This document shows positions 9,589 through 18,319 of a stretch of 64,000 bases of DNA, in pieces. The notes beneath the pieces were generated by a model. The model searched no databases and was not told where the DNA came from. It saw only the letters and a program-made list of their open reading frames with translations. The position numbers were made by a program, and so were the translations under genes. The stretch's first letter is position 1. Every line of letters begins with the position of its first letter. This DNA is from Erythrobacter sp. BLCC-B19 (lineage in GTDB: Bacteria; Pseudomonadota; Alphaproteobacteria; Sphingomonadales; Sphingomonadaceae): assembly GCF_028621955.1 (NCBI RefSeq), contig NZ_CP117516.1, positions 2,750,001 through 2,814,000 on the forward strand, written 5' to 3'.

Positions 9589-11754
9589 ATGTCCCTGAAG
9601 GGTCTCTTGTCGTCACGTAGCAATGGTACCGCGCGCGGTGCCCTGCCGCCTGCCGCCTCGGCCATGACCGATGGCGAACGGCTGGCCATGCTCGACGATC
9701 TGGAGCAATCGGGGCTGGGGTGGTTCTGGGCGAGCGATGTGAGCGGCCAGCTGACCTATCTCTCGGCGGCCATTGCTGCACGGCTCGATGTGCCGCTCGA
9801 CGCCCTGATCGGTCAGCCCTTGACCTCGATCTTCACGGCTGCCGACCGTGAAGGGCGTGCCAAGTCGCTGCCTTTGATGCTCGGCGCGCACAAGGGTTTT
9901 GTCGGGATGGCCGTGCGCGCGGTGCGCCAGCCAGAGGGTGCGGTGCTGCGCCTCTCGGGTCAGCCCGTGTTCGCCGCCGATGGCAGCTTCGCGGGCTTTC
10001 GCGGCACCGGCACCGACATCACCGAGGAGTTCTACCGCGAGGAAGAAACCGCGCGTCTGGCCCGTTACGATTCGCTCACCGGCCTCAGCAATCGCCACCG
10101 CATGGCGCATCAGATCGAAGCCACGCTGACCGCCTTCAAGGCCGCGCGTCGCAACTGCGCGGTGATGATGATCGACCTCGACCGCTTCAAGCACGTCAAC
10201 GACACGCTGGGCCATGCCGCAGGCGACGAGCTGCTCAAGCAGGTCGCCACGCGCCTGACCCGCGCGATCGACCGCGAATGCGAGATCGGGCGACTGGGCG
10301 GCGATGAGTTCCAGGTGATGATCCCCGATCTCGACGATCGCGGCGTTCTGGGCGAGATTGCGCAGAAGATCATCACGATGCTGCGCCAGCCCTACAGCCT
10401 TGAGGAAGGCCGCTGCGTGATCGGCGCCTCGGTCGGCATCGCCATCGCGCCGCATGACGGGGTCACTCGCGACGAAATCGTGCGCGCGGCTGACCTTGCG
10501 CTCTATGCCTCCAAGAATGGTGGGCGCGGGCAGTATCGCTTCTTCTCGGGCGAGCTTGAGAACGAGACGATCTTCCGCCGCCGGCTCGAACAGGATCTGG
10601 GCACGGCGCTGCGGGAGGAGCAGCTGTTCCTGCGTTTCGAGCCGATCGTGGCAACCGCGAACGGATCGGTCTGCGCGCTTGAGGCCCATGTGTGCTGGAA
10701 CCACGCCCAACGCGGGGTCATCGACGAGGAGGAATTCGCGCAGATCGTCGAAGGCTCGGCATCGCTCCCCGATGTCGGCCGCTGGGCGATTGCGGCAGTG
10801 TGCGAGCGAGCGGCAGCATGGCCCGAAACGGTGCGGGTGGCGGTCAATGTGCCGGTGGCGCTGTTTCTGGCCGACGACTTCCTCGAAACGGTCGCCGCCG
10901 CAATCGACAGCGCCGGCATCACTCCTGCCCGGCTGGAACTGGAAATCAGCGAGGCGGTGTTCTTTGGCGATACCAATATCGTCGACCGAACGCTGGCTGC
11001 GTTGTTCAAACTTGGTGTGCGCCTGACCCTCGACGAGTTTGGCAGTGGCTATTCGTCGCTCGCCTATCTGCGGCGCGCGCCCTTCGATGCGATCAAGATC
11101 GACGAGAAGCTCGTCGCCGAGGCCGAGCGTCACGACAGCCGCGAGCTCGGACTGGTGCGCGCGATCGTGGCGCTGGCGGGCGCGCTGCAGATGGATACGA
11201 TTGCCAATGGCATCGAAAGCGCAAGCCTGGTGGCGGCGCTGAGCGAATGTGGCGTGCGCTTTCTCGAAGGCCCGATCTTCAGCGAGCCGCTCGACGCCGA
11301 GGCGGTGACGCAGGAGATGGCGGGCGGGGCATGGAAGATCGATCCCGGCAGCGACCGCACCCGCCGCGCCCGGCGCCGCACCGTCTTCCGCAAGATCCAG
11401 GTGATCCACGACGACTATGCCTATGAGGTGACGCTGCGCAACCTGTCCAAGTCGGGCGCGCTGATTCAGGGTCTGGCTGACGTGCCCAAGGGCACGCAAT
11501 TCGTGGTCGACCTTGGCGGCGGCCAGCTCGCGGTGGCGACGGTGACGCGCTCCAATGGCGATGTGCAGGGGCTCGAGTTCGAGCAGTCGCTGATCGAGGA
11601 CGGATCGGGCGGTCTGTGCACCCGCAACCGGGTCTCGCCCTATGCGCTGGCAGCCGCCGGAACCCCGCTTGCCGCACTCGCTCCGGGCAAGCTGGCGGGG
11701 ATGGATCAGGGCGGGGCGATCCCCAAGTTCGGCTACGCCGCGCCCTCTGCCTAG
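9589..11754 (+). CDS. PAS-GGDEF-degenerate EAL-PilZ protein
   Basis: A 721-residue paralog of the preceding protein, without its membrane region. PAS is at about residues 45-150 ('GWFWASDVSGQLTYLS'), GGDEF intact at 237-241, EAL-like domain about 335-580, PilZ-like domain with 'NLSKSG' at residue 618. The EAL domain looks dead as a phosphodiesterase: EAL is EAH at 365-367, DDFGTG is DEFGSG at 482-487, AEGVE is ANGIE (N540), and the late VQGY glutamine is glutamate (E560). So it is probably a cyclase or a sensor with a regulatory EAL domain. I chose ATG 9589, preceded by GAAGAGG; a longer frame starting near 9523 lacks support. Confidence 0.88.
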   Translation: MSLKGLLSSRSNGTARGALPPAASAMTDGERLAMLDDLEQSGLGWFWASDVSGQLTYLSAAIAARLDVPLDALIGQPLTSIFTAADREGRAKSLPLMLGAHKGFVGMAVRAVRQPEGAVLRLSGQPVFAADGSFAGFRGTGTDITEEFYREEETARLARYDSLTGLSNRHRMAHQIEATLTAFKAARRNCAVMMIDLDRFKHVNDTLGHAAGDELLKQVATRLTRAIDRECEIGRLGGDEFQVMIPDLDDRGVLGEIAQKIITMLRQPYSLEEGRCVIGASVGIAIAPHDGVTRDEIVRAADLALYASKNGGRGQYRFFSGELENETIFRRRLEQDLGTALREEQLFLRFEPIVATANGSVCALEAHVCWNHAQRGVIDEEEFAQIVEGSASLPDVGRWAIAAVCERAAAWPETVRVAVNVPVALFLADDFLETVAAAIDSAGITPARLELEISEAVFFGDTNIVDRTLAALFKLGVRLTLDEFGSGYSSLAYLRRAPFDAIKIDEKLVAEAERHDSRELGLVRAIVALAGALQMDTIANGIESASLVAALSECGVRFLEGPIFSEPLDAEAVTQEMAGGAWKIDPGSDRTRRARRRTVFRKIQVIHDDYAYEVTLRNLSKSGALIQGLADVPKGTQFVVDLGGGQLAVATVTRSNGDVQGLEFEQSLIEDGSGGLCTRNRVSPYALAAAGTPLAALAPGKLAGMDQGGAIPKFGYAAPSA

Positions 11755-11809
11755 GTGTTGCGTTTTTGGCGAATGACATTGCCGTGACCGGGCGCTACAT
11801 CGCGCGGCG

Positions 11810-13627
11810 ATGACTGACCTCTCCCATATCCGCAATTTTTCGATCATTGCCCACATCGACCATGGCAAATCGACCCTCGCCGACCGGCTGATCCAGTTCA
11901 CCGGAGGCCTCTCCGCGCGCGAGATGTCCGAGCAAGTCCTTGATAACATGGACATTGAGAAGGAGCGCGGGATCACCATCAAGGCGCAGACCGTGCGCCT
12001 CAACTACACCGCCAAGAATGGCGAAACCTACCAGCTCAACCTGATGGACACCCCCGGCCACGTCGACTTCGCCTATGAAGTCAGCCGCAGCCTCGCTGCG
12101 TGCGAGGGCGCGCTGCTCGTCGTCGACGCAGCCCAAGGCGTCGAGGCCCAGACCCTCGCCAACGTCTACCAGTCGATCGAGCACGATCACGAAATCGTCC
12201 CTGTCATCAACAAGATCGACCTCCCCGCCGCCGAGCCCGAAAAGGTCAAGGCCGAGATCGAGGACATCATCGGCCTCGACGCCTCCAACGCCGTCCTCGC
12301 CTCCGCCAAATCGGGCATCGGCATCGAGGAAGTGCTCGAAGCCGTGGTCGAACGCATCCCCGCGCCCAAGGGCCAGATCGACGCCCCGCTGACCGCCAGC
12401 CTCGTGGACTCGTGGTACGACCCCTACCTCGGCGTCGTCATCCTCGTGCGCGTCATCAACGGCAAGCTCACCAAGGGGCTGAACATCAAGTTCATGCAGG
12501 GCGGCACCCAGCACCTCGTCGACCGCGTCGGCTGCTTCACCCCCAAGCGCACCGACCTTGCCGAACTCGGCCCGGGCGAGATCGGCTTCATCACCGCGCA
12601 GATCAAGGAAGTCGAACAGGCCCGCGTCGGCGACACCATCACCACGGTGAAGGGCGGGGCGACCGAGGCGCTCCCGGGCTACAAGGAAGTCCAGCCGGTC
12701 GTCTTCTGCGGCCTCTTCCCGGTCGACGCCGCCGATTTCGAAAAGCTGCGCGAAAGCATCGCCAAGCTGCGCCTCAACGACGCGAGCTTCTCCTTCGAGA
12801 TGGAGTCGAGCGCGGCACTGGGCTTCGGCTTCCGCTGCGGCTTCCTAGGCCTGTTGCACCTTGAAATCATTCAGGAACGCCTCAGCCGCGAATACGACCT
12901 CGACCTCATCACCACCGCCCCTTCCGTGGTCTACCGCATCCACCTCGGCCATTCGAAGACCGAGGACGCCAAGACCATCGACATCCACAACCCCGCCGAC
13001 TGGCCCGACACCAACCGGATCGAGTCGATCGAGGAGCCGTGGATCAAGGCGGTGATCTACACCCCCGACGAATACTTGGGCGCGATCCTCAAACTGTGCC
13101 AGGACCGCCGCGGCATCCAGACCGAACTCACTTACGTGGGCGGCCGCGCGCAGGTGTCCTATGAACTGCCGCTCAACGAAGTGGTGTTCGATTTCTACGA
13201 CCGCCTGAAGTCGATCTCGCGCGGCTACGCCAGCTTCGACTACGAACAGATCGGCACGCGCGAGGGCGACCTCGTGAAGATGAACATCCTCGTCAACAAC
13301 GAGCCGGTCGACGCCCTGTCCCTGATCGTCCACCGCGCCAACGCCGAAGAACGCGGCCGCGGGATGTGCGAGCGCCTCAAGGATCTCATCCCCCGCCACC
13401 TGTTCAAGATCCCGATCCAGGCCGCGATCGGCGGCAAGGTAATCGCGCGCGAGACCATTGCGGCGCTGCGCAAGGACGTGACGGCGAAGTGCTACGGCGG
13501 GGATATTACCCGGAAGAAGAAGCTGCTGGAGAAGCAGAAGAAGGGGAAGGCGCGGATGCGGGAATATGGGAATGTGTCCATTCCGCAGGAGGCGTTTATT
13601 GCCGCGCTGCGGATGGGGGAGGAATAA
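11810..13627 (+). CDS. lepA: Elongation factor 4 (LepA) GTPase
   Basis: A 605-residue translational GTPase that back-translocates or remodels stalled ribosomes. The G1 motif 'HIDHGKST' is near residue 16, switch II 'DTPGHVDF' near residue 77 and 'NKIDLP' near residue 131. The EF-G-like domains follow, and the LepA-specific C-terminus contains '[19 protein letters not shown]' near residue 560. Length is typical. Its stop is followed by a GC hairpin (13648-13664) and then the repeat that opens the accessory island. It has its own 55-base upstream gap and is probably monocistronic. Confidence 0.97.
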   Translation: MTDLSHIRNFSIIAHIDHGKSTLADRLIQFTGGLSAREMSEQVLDNMDIEKERGITIKAQTVRLNYTAKNGETYQLNLMDTPGHVDFAYEVSRSLAACEGALLVVDAAQGVEAQTLANVYQSIEHDHEIVPVINKIDLPAAEPEKVKAEIEDIIGLDASNAVLASAKSGIGIEEVLEAVVERIPAPKGQIDAPLTASLVDSWYDPYLGVVILVRVINGKLTKGLNIKFMQGGTQHLVDRVGCFTPKRTDLAELGPGEIGFITAQIKEVEQARVGDTITTVKGGATEALPGYKEVQPVVFCGLFPVDAADFEKLRESIAKLRLNDASFSFEMESSAALGFGFRCGFLGLLHLEIIQERLSREYDLDLITTAPSVVYRIHLGHSKTEDAKTIDIHNPADWPDTNRIESIEEPWIKAVIYTPDEYLGAILKLCQDRRGIQTELTYVGGRAQVSYELPLNEVVFDFYDRLKSISRGYASFDYEQIGTREGDLVKMNILVNNEPVDALSLIVHRANAEERGRGMCERLKDLIPRHLFKIPIQAAIGGKVIARETIAALRKDVTAKCYGGDITRKKKLLEKQKKGKARMREYGNVSIPQEAFIAALRMGEE

Positions 13628-13647
13628 GGCCCAGCGCCTAGCGCAGA

Positions 13648-13664
13648 CGGTCGCAAAGCGACCG
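13648..13664. other. GC hairpin after lepA
   Basis: A perfect 7-bp stem (CGGTCGC / GCGACCG) with an AAA loop lies 21 bases after the lepA stop codon. There is no T-run, so it is not a classical intrinsic terminator, but it may stabilise the 3' end of the message. Confidence 0.45.
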
Positions 13665-13677
13665 GCAAGCTAGAAGC

Positions 13678-13750
13678 GAGAGGCCGCATTCCGGCCGGCG
13701 GGGCCGCGCAGCGGAACCCTTTCGACGTCATGGCCGCGGCTTTGCCGCGG
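13678..13750 (+). repeat. Imperfect inverted repeat, copy 1, with hairpin end
   Basis: This 73-base unit shares the ordered blocks GAGAGGCC, CCGGCCGGCGGG, GAACCC, TTCGACG and GCGGCTTTGCCGCGG with the reverse complement of 17201-17268. Its right end, 13733-13751, is itself an 8-bp hairpin with a TTT loop. Copy 1 lies between lepA and the AT-rich operon; copy 2 lies on the far side of the island in opposite orientation. It resembles a dispersed intergenic hairpin repeat more than insertion-sequence ends. Confidence 0.7.
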
Positions 13751-13764
13751 CTTATCATCAGCGC

Positions 13765-14838
13765 TCAAATAAGTTCGCCAATTGATTGAGATATCATTTT
13801 TTGGAGATCCAACGGTGCTCGCGAACTATGGACTAAATAGTCCGAAGAACTAATGATGAATTGTGAGACTCGCGGCTCTCGCTTAAGAATTTCAGAGATA
13901 TTTTTGTCGAGTTCTGGAAGCTGATCCGTAACTTCGCGTATACTTAATTCCCTTGCCACAAGAGCAGATGTCAGAAGATGCTTGGGTTCAGCTAAGGCAT
14001 GGCTAACAAATTTCTGAAGTCGGCCCCACTCTGGTAAATCTGCATTCTCAGACTCAAATTTTTTGCCGATCTCTTGTCTGATGCTAAAGGACTCTTGTCC
14101 ACCCCAAATGTAATATCGCAGCATCTGAACAAATTCTTCTGGCTTCGAGTCGGAGCGATATATACGGCGTACCTCCTTTGCTATGCTGCTCCATAAGATG
14201 AGCATGCCGCATATGAGATCGAAAAAGATTGCACGATGAGCGGGTTTCGCAGGGTCTATTTCCCCCCGAACAGCACGGAGTTCGCTAATTAGTCGGCGAA
14301 ATGTTTTGGCCGGATCACCCGATATAGGTATCAGGTGCCGTGAGCACTCAAACAAATTTTTTGACCAAGGCCAAGAGGTATATGCCTCTTGCTGCTGCTG
14401 CCATCTATCTGCCGTTGACTGATAAAAAATATCTTTATTAAAGCCCGGGCTTGAAAGAGCTATGAGATCTGAAAAGGTTTCTTCACTGTGCAAATCGACG
14501 CACATCTTTAAAGCGGCCAATCTGTGATTCTCTAGCGGACGTACCTTCAATAATATGATTGCAGACTCGATGCCTGTAAATGATGTCAAACCGCTAGCCC
14601 AAAGTGCTCGATTTATCGCACTCATTTTGCCTGATTTGCAGTCAAAAAGGGTGCGCCGCATTCCGCCGTCATCCAAAGGCTCCAATCCGACAACATCAAG
14701 ATCGGTAAGTGGCTCCGGCTCCTTCGTGAGATCAGATGGGCTATAAACGACCACTTCGGGGCACGGGACATGGCCAGCCGCCAAACATGCGCGGATAGCG
14801 AGCTGCTTCAGATATCGATCTTTGTCGCCCTTGTTCAT
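13765..14838 (-). CDS. PD-(D/E)XK nuclease-like protein of unknown function
   Basis: A 357-residue protein with no named family that I recognise. The N-terminal 75 residues look like a restriction-endonuclease fold: E28 in 'CPEVVV', D48 in 'TDLDVVG' and D66-x-K68 in 'FDCKSGK', the usual E...D...(D/E)xK arrangement. The remaining 280 residues are mostly helical with no recognised motif and no membrane segment. It is translated from an ATGA overlap (14835-14838) with the upstream 425-residue gene, so the two act together. Codon use is plainly AT-richer than in lepA or bamD, a sign of transfer. A DNA-cleaving role is inferred from the motif only. Confidence 0.75.
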   Translation of the reverse strand: MNKGDKDRYLKQLAIRACLAAGHVPCPEVVVYSPSDLTKEPEPLTDLDVVGLEPLDDGGMRRTLFDCKSGKMSAINRALWASGLTSFTGIESAIILLKVRPLENHRLAALKMCVDLHSEETFSDLIALSSPGFNKDIFYQSTADRWQQQQEAYTSWPWSKNLFECSRHLIPISGDPAKTFRRLISELRAVRGEIDPAKPAHRAIFFDLICGMLILWSSIAKEVRRIYRSDSKPEEFVQMLRYYIWGGQESFSIRQEIGKKFESENADLPEWGRLQKFVSHALAEPKHLLTSALVARELSIREVTDQLPELDKNISEILKREPRVSQFIISSSDYLVHSSRAPLDLQKMISQSIGELI

Positions 14839-16112
14839 GTGTCGAACTTTAGCATAAGTTGCGTGAATTCCTCAGCTGCCTCTGGGTCTGATATTTGTTT
14901 TTCCCGTGTTTTCAAATTTGACGCAGATATCAGCGACTGGATATAACTGTCATCCTTCGTAAGGGCGATCCTGGCTTCTTGGTCAACCTCCATCCCTGAC
15001 ACCTGCCCCGTGGCTAGCATTCTAATCGCTAGATCGATCGCTTGCTGGTTCTCTTCGGTCGCGTTGAGATGAAATTCAGAGCGCCCAAACCCAGTTGGCT
15101 TGAGTGTCCCAACGCGCATCTGGACTAGGTTCTGGTACTGCTTGTCTGCTTCGCTGTTCGAGCGAAGATAGCCAGTGTCACGTAATGACCTAAGGATCGC
15201 GAGTGGTGACCGAATAGCGATTTTTTCCGGTAGCAACTGGCCCTTCCTGACGGCTGAAATCAAAGCCATTGCTCGCTCATAGATTTCTCGGTTTGATGCA
15301 TTTAGTCGTGTTCCACCCGGGCTTGGAGTGAAAAGGAACGACTCTGACTTTTGGCCAAAATTGATTGTAGGGGGCTTTATCATTCCTTCGGCGGCTAGCT
15401 TCGTCATGAGCGCAATCTCAGTCGGGTTAATTGAAAATCCCCCGATTTCCTTTTGGCTAATGGCGAGTGACATTGGCCAACCTTGATTGCGACCAAGTTT
15501 TTCCAAGAGCTTTTGGAGATTGCTCGCGCCTGCTGATGCGGCGGCATCGGCAAGCCCCTCTAAGTTATCTACAAAATGGTAGGGGCTAATTAAAATCTCT
15601 CGCCCCCTAGCTCTTTGGCTTGATATGATACCAGACTTGGTACCCACCACTAATGTGCGATCAAAGAGCTCGCGCTGCATTCCGAGTGAATTGAAAACCG
15701 TATCTTTATTTTGGGGTGCCTTCGAAAGATGCGATAGGAGCTCTACAATTGCAACTTCTTGCTCATTAAAACTGAGTTCAGACGATGCATAATCTCCAAG
15801 GCCCGCATATACGTTTTCGAAAATCGGAATATCCGGAATAACGCTCTTTATAGTTTTGCCAGAAGATAAAATCGATACAAATCCTGCCTCTTCCAAAATT
15901 TCAAGAACAGGTCGCAATGCAAACGACGGGATACCTATGAAGTAATCCGAGACCTTTCTTAAAATCTCAAAGTCTATTGGTGCGAGGCCCTTGATATGTA
16001 GCGCAAGCGTTGCCGCCATTCCAATCATTTCGAGTTGATCAAACTCGGGGACCCGCGCGCCCGCCAAGCCGGCATGAAGATCGTATGCGTGCTCAACAAG
16101 GACTTGGGACAT
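14835..16112 (-). CDS. Winged-helix-like protein of unknown function, first gene of accessory operon
   Basis: A 425-residue soluble protein. Two segments look like winged helices: about residues 45-85 ('ILRKVSDYFIG...VLEILEEAGFVSIL') and about 115-178 ('NKDTVFNSLGMQRELFDRTL', then 'GIISSQRARG'). Such modules suggest DNA binding. The middle and C-terminal parts carry no motif I recognise. Base composition is low in GC: positions 15841-15900 contain 21 G+C in 60. ATG 16112 lies 38 bases after a strong-looking promoter. It is translationally coupled to the nuclease-like gene, so a recognition or regulator plus effector pair is plausible. Function is not established. Confidence 0.75.
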   Translation of the reverse strand: MSQVLVEHAYDLHAGLAGARVPEFDQLEMIGMAATLALHIKGLAPIDFEILRKVSDYFIGIPSFALRPVLEILEEAGFVSILSSGKTIKSVIPDIPIFENVYAGLGDYASSELSFNEQEVAIVELLSHLSKAPQNKDTVFNSLGMQRELFDRTLVVGTKSGIISSQRARGREILISPYHFVDNLEGLADAAASAGASNLQKLLEKLGRNQGWPMSLAISQKEIGGFSINPTEIALMTKLAAEGMIKPPTINFGQKSESFLFTPSPGGTRLNASNREIYERAMALISAVRKGQLLPEKIAIRSPLAILRSLRDTGYLRSNSEADKQYQNLVQMRVGTLKPTGFGRSEFHLNATEENQQAIDLAIRMLATGQVSGMEVDQEARIALTKDDSYIQSLISASNLKTREKQISDPEAAEEFTQLMLKFDT

Positions 16113-16149
16113 GTGCGGCCTTTACCGTCATGATGCAAATAATCGTTCT

Positions 16150-16177
16150 AAAATAAGATGTTCGGAGAGATTGTCAA
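16150..16177 (-). promoter_or_regulatory. Sigma-70-type promoter of the accessory operon
   Basis: On the minus strand TTGACA (16177-16172) is followed after 16 bases by TATTTT (16155-16150). The start codon of the 425-residue gene is 38 bases downstream. A perfect -35 box is uncommon in this GC-rich genome and suggests the island brought its own promoter. Confidence 0.6.
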
Positions 16178-16244
16178 ATGTGATGGCGTATCGTCTTCCA
16201 GCTTGGCTTCCGCGGCGTAAACGCCTGCTTTGGGCGCCTCGCCC

Positions 16245-17147
16245 TCACGGATCGAACGAGTCGTCCTTGAGGCTCCACACCGTCTTCGGCTCTGGCGCAG
16301 GCTTCTTCGCGCGCCAGCCTTCGGGCGGGCCGTCGGCAAAGTCGCCGTTTGGTTCGGCGGGGCGCTCGGGCGCGGGAAGTGCGGGCACTTCAACCGGGTC
16401 GTAGTAGGTGGTCGGGGTGTCGAGGCTCCCGCCCACGATCTTGCGCGTGCGCTCGTCGGCCCCGGCGGCGGCGAGGTCGCGGTCGCGTAGCTCGGCGAAG
16501 CGGGCGAAGGCGGCGAGGGTTTCGGCGCTGAGGACGGCGCGGCGCTTGGGGCGGTCGCGGGCGATGCGGGTGCGGATCTCCTCGATCTTGCGGTCGATGC
16601 TCGCGCGCACCTCGGCGGTGGAGACCTTGGGCTGTTCGGCCTCCCACTCCTTGCGCCACTGCTTCTTGAGCCGGTCGAGCTGCATCTGGCTGACCGCGTT
16701 CAATCCCTTGGGGGCGCCGCCTGCGGCAAAGCGTTCGGGCGCGCGGTTGCGCAGGATGAACATCAGCAGGGAATCGTTGCGCTTGATGCGGGTGCCGATG
16801 AACTTGCCGTAGGAATAGACCGGCTCCTCGGTGCCGTTGAGGGCGCGATCCATGGCGACGTCCTCGATCCGCTGGACGCCGAGCTGGAGCGCGGCTTCCC
16901 AGGCGGCGCGGAACTCCTCGGCGCCGGGCTGGCGGCGCAGGTAGTAGGCGCCGACGCTGCTCATGTCGACGGCGCGGGCGGCGGCCTCGACGCTGCCGAG
17001 ATCGGCGAGCGCCTCGATAAAGCTGCGCTGGCGTTCGGGGGTCCAGCCGTCGTGGCGCGCGCATTGGCGGGGCACGGGGGTGAAGGCGGGAAGCTCTCCG
17101 GCGGGGACGGGGAGGCGGGCGGAGCGGGGGTCTTTCTTGCGGGTCAT
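16245..17147 (-). CDS. Terminase-small-subunit-like HTH protein
   Basis: A 300-residue protein whose residues about 35-95 resemble the helix-turn-helix of phage terminase small subunits ('GSVEAAARAVDMSS' then 'GAEEFRAAWEAAL'). The C-terminal half is charged and proline-rich with no motif. Similar genes occur singly in sphingomonad chromosomes away from prophages, as I recall, so it may be domesticated. It is GC-rich, unlike the operon downstream. It runs in the same direction as that operon but is separated from it by 132 bases containing the operon promoter. The start ATG 17147 lacks a clear ribosome binding site. A hairpin (17161-17187) sits just upstream. Confidence 0.65.
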   Translation of the reverse strand: MTRKKDPRSARLPVPAGELPAFTPVPRQCARHDGWTPERQRSFIEALADLGSVEAAARAVDMSSVGAYYLRRQPGAEEFRAAWEAALQLGVQRIEDVAMDRALNGTEEPVYSYGKFIGTRIKRNDSLLMFILRNRAPERFAAGGAPKGLNAVSQMQLDRLKKQWRKEWEAEQPKVSTAEVRASIDRKIEEIRTRIARDRPKRRAVLSAETLAAFARFAELRDRDLAAAGADERTRKIVGGSLDTPTTYYDPVEVPALPAPERPAEPNGDFADGPPEGWRAKKPAPEPKTVWSLKDDSFDP

Positions 17148-17160
17148 GCGGGGAAGGGAT

Positions 17161-17187
17161 CACATTTTGCGCGAGTAGGAAAATGTG
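17161..17187. other. Inverted repeat upstream of the HTH gene
   Basis: CACATTTT (17161-17168) and AAAATGTG (17180-17187) form a perfect 8-bp inverted repeat around 11 bases, starting 13 bases before the start codon of the HTH gene. The position suits an operator or an RNA hairpin. The HTH protein itself could bind it, which is only a guess. Confidence 0.45.
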
Positions 17188-17200
17188 GGGTGCGGGCGCG

Positions 17201-17268
17201 CCGCGGCAAAGCCGCGTCGTCGAACGGGTTCGGCTGACGCCGACCCGCCGGCCGGGCTTTGGCCTCTC
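17201..17268 (-). repeat. Imperfect inverted repeat, copy 2
   Basis: Reverse complement of this 68-base segment matches copy 1 at 13678-13750 block by block, with 4-6 bases of difference in spacing. It contains a 6-bp hairpin with an AAA loop at 17202-17216. Together the copies bracket the nuclease-like operon and the HTH gene. Confidence 0.7.
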
Positions 17269-17292
17269 ATGCCCAAGCCAATGCTTGGGCAT
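17269..17292. other. Perfect 10-bp hairpin upstream of bamD
   Basis: ATGCCCAAGC and GCTTGGGCAT are complementary around a CAAT loop. It directly abuts repeat copy 2 and lies 54 bases before the bamD start. No T-run follows, so its role may be structural or regulatory. Confidence 0.5.
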
Positions 17293-17345
17293 AGGGCCTC
17301 AGCCTTCACTTGGCGTTCAGGGCTGCCCTCGTTATACGGCTCCCC

Positions 17346-18140
17346 ATGTCGATGAAGCTTCACACCCTTGCCGCGCGCGCTGCGCTTGCTGCTTTCACTC
17401 TTGCGGGCCTGTCGGCCTGTGCCGGCGGCGGGGAGGGCGAGGATGTCGCCTATGTCGCGCGCGATGTCGAATCGCTCTATGCCGAGGCGCAGCGGCGGCT
17501 CGACAAGGGCAACACGCTGCAGGCCGCGGCGCTGTTCGACGAGGTGGAGCGCCAGCACCCCTATTCGCCCTGGGCCCGCCGCGCGCAGCTGATGAGCGCC
17601 TTCAGCTATTACACCGCGCGCGATTACAACAAGGCGATCCAGAACGCGCAGCGGTTCCTGTCGATCCACCCGGGCAACAAGGATGCGCCTTACGCCTATT
17701 ACCTGATCGCACTGAGCTATTACGAGCAGATCAGCGACGTGAACCGCGACCAGAAGATCACCGAGCAGGCGCAGACCGCGCTGCGCGAGGTCAACCGGCG
17801 CTTCCCGCAGACCGAATATGCCGCCGACGCGCGTCTGAAGCTTGACCTTGTCGCCGATCACCTCGCGGGCAAGGAAATGGAGATCGGCCGCCACTATCAG
17901 CGCATGGGCCTGTGGCTTGCCGCCGATATGCGGTTCCGCAATGTGGTCGAGAAGTTCGATACCACCAGCCACACCCCCGAAGCGCTTTACCGCCTGTGCG
18001 AGAGCAGCCTGGCCCTGGGCGTGCCGCAGGAAGCGGTGAAATATGCCGCGGTGCTGGGCGCGAACTACCCCGGCAGCGAATGGTACGAGCGCGCCTTCAA
18101 GCTGGTCGGCAAGCACGCCGATGGGGTGAGCGCGAGCTGA
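17346..18140 (+). CDS. bamD: Outer membrane protein assembly factor BamD
   Basis: A 264-residue lipoprotein of the beta-barrel assembly machine, anchored in the inner leaflet of the outer membrane. The signal peptide ends at the lipobox 'LSAC' near residue 26. Five TPR-like repeats follow: 'ESLYAEAQRRLDKGNTLQAAALFDEVERQHP' region, 'RAQLMSAFSYYTARDYNKAI', 'PYAYYLIALSYY' and later units. Length matches BamD. ATG 17346 and ATG 17352 are both possible starts; an upstream TTG at 17310 would bury the signal peptide. bamD-recN-ligA is a common order in this group, here interrupted by four other genes. Confidence 0.93.
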   Translation: MSMKLHTLAARAALAAFTLAGLSACAGGGEGEDVAYVARDVESLYAEAQRRLDKGNTLQAAALFDEVERQHPYSPWARRAQLMSAFSYYTARDYNKAIQNAQRFLSIHPGNKDAPYAYYLIALSYYEQISDVNRDQKITEQAQTALREVNRRFPQTEYAADARLKLDLVADHLAGKEMEIGRHYQRMGLWLAADMRFRNVVEKFDTTSHTPEALYRLCESSLALGVPQEAVKYAAVLGANYPGSEWYERAFKLVGKHADGVSAS

Positions 18141-18258
18141 TCCGGTTCCTCTGGCCGCGTCGGCCCGCGCCCGGCTGACCGCCCGGCCACCACGTCGCCC
18201 GCTACGCAGCCACCCCGAGGCGAGCGGCCAGATTATCTTCAAATCTGCATGGGAAACA

Positions 18259-18277
18259 GGCACCCACGAAGGGTGCC
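18259..18277. other. Perfect 7-bp hairpin before the porin gene
   Basis: GGCACCC and GGGTGCC pair around ACGAA, 43 bases before the porin start. No T-run follows, so a leader hairpin is more likely than a terminator for bamD. Confidence 0.4.
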
Positions 18278-18319
18278 GCAAGCCCGCGGTGCCTGACCGG
18301 TCCGATCGGTGGGGTACCC

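Noticed and set aside
9613..12003. 796-codon minus-strand frame across the second GGDEF-EAL gene and lepA start
   Set aside because: Overlaps two real genes and has no domain; GC-bias shadow.
13765..17187. Prophage or integrative element with attachment site
   Set aside because: No integrase, structural phage gene or tRNA target; only a terminase-like HTH gene.
17269..17292. Intrinsic terminator
   Set aside because: Perfect hairpin but no T-run in either direction.
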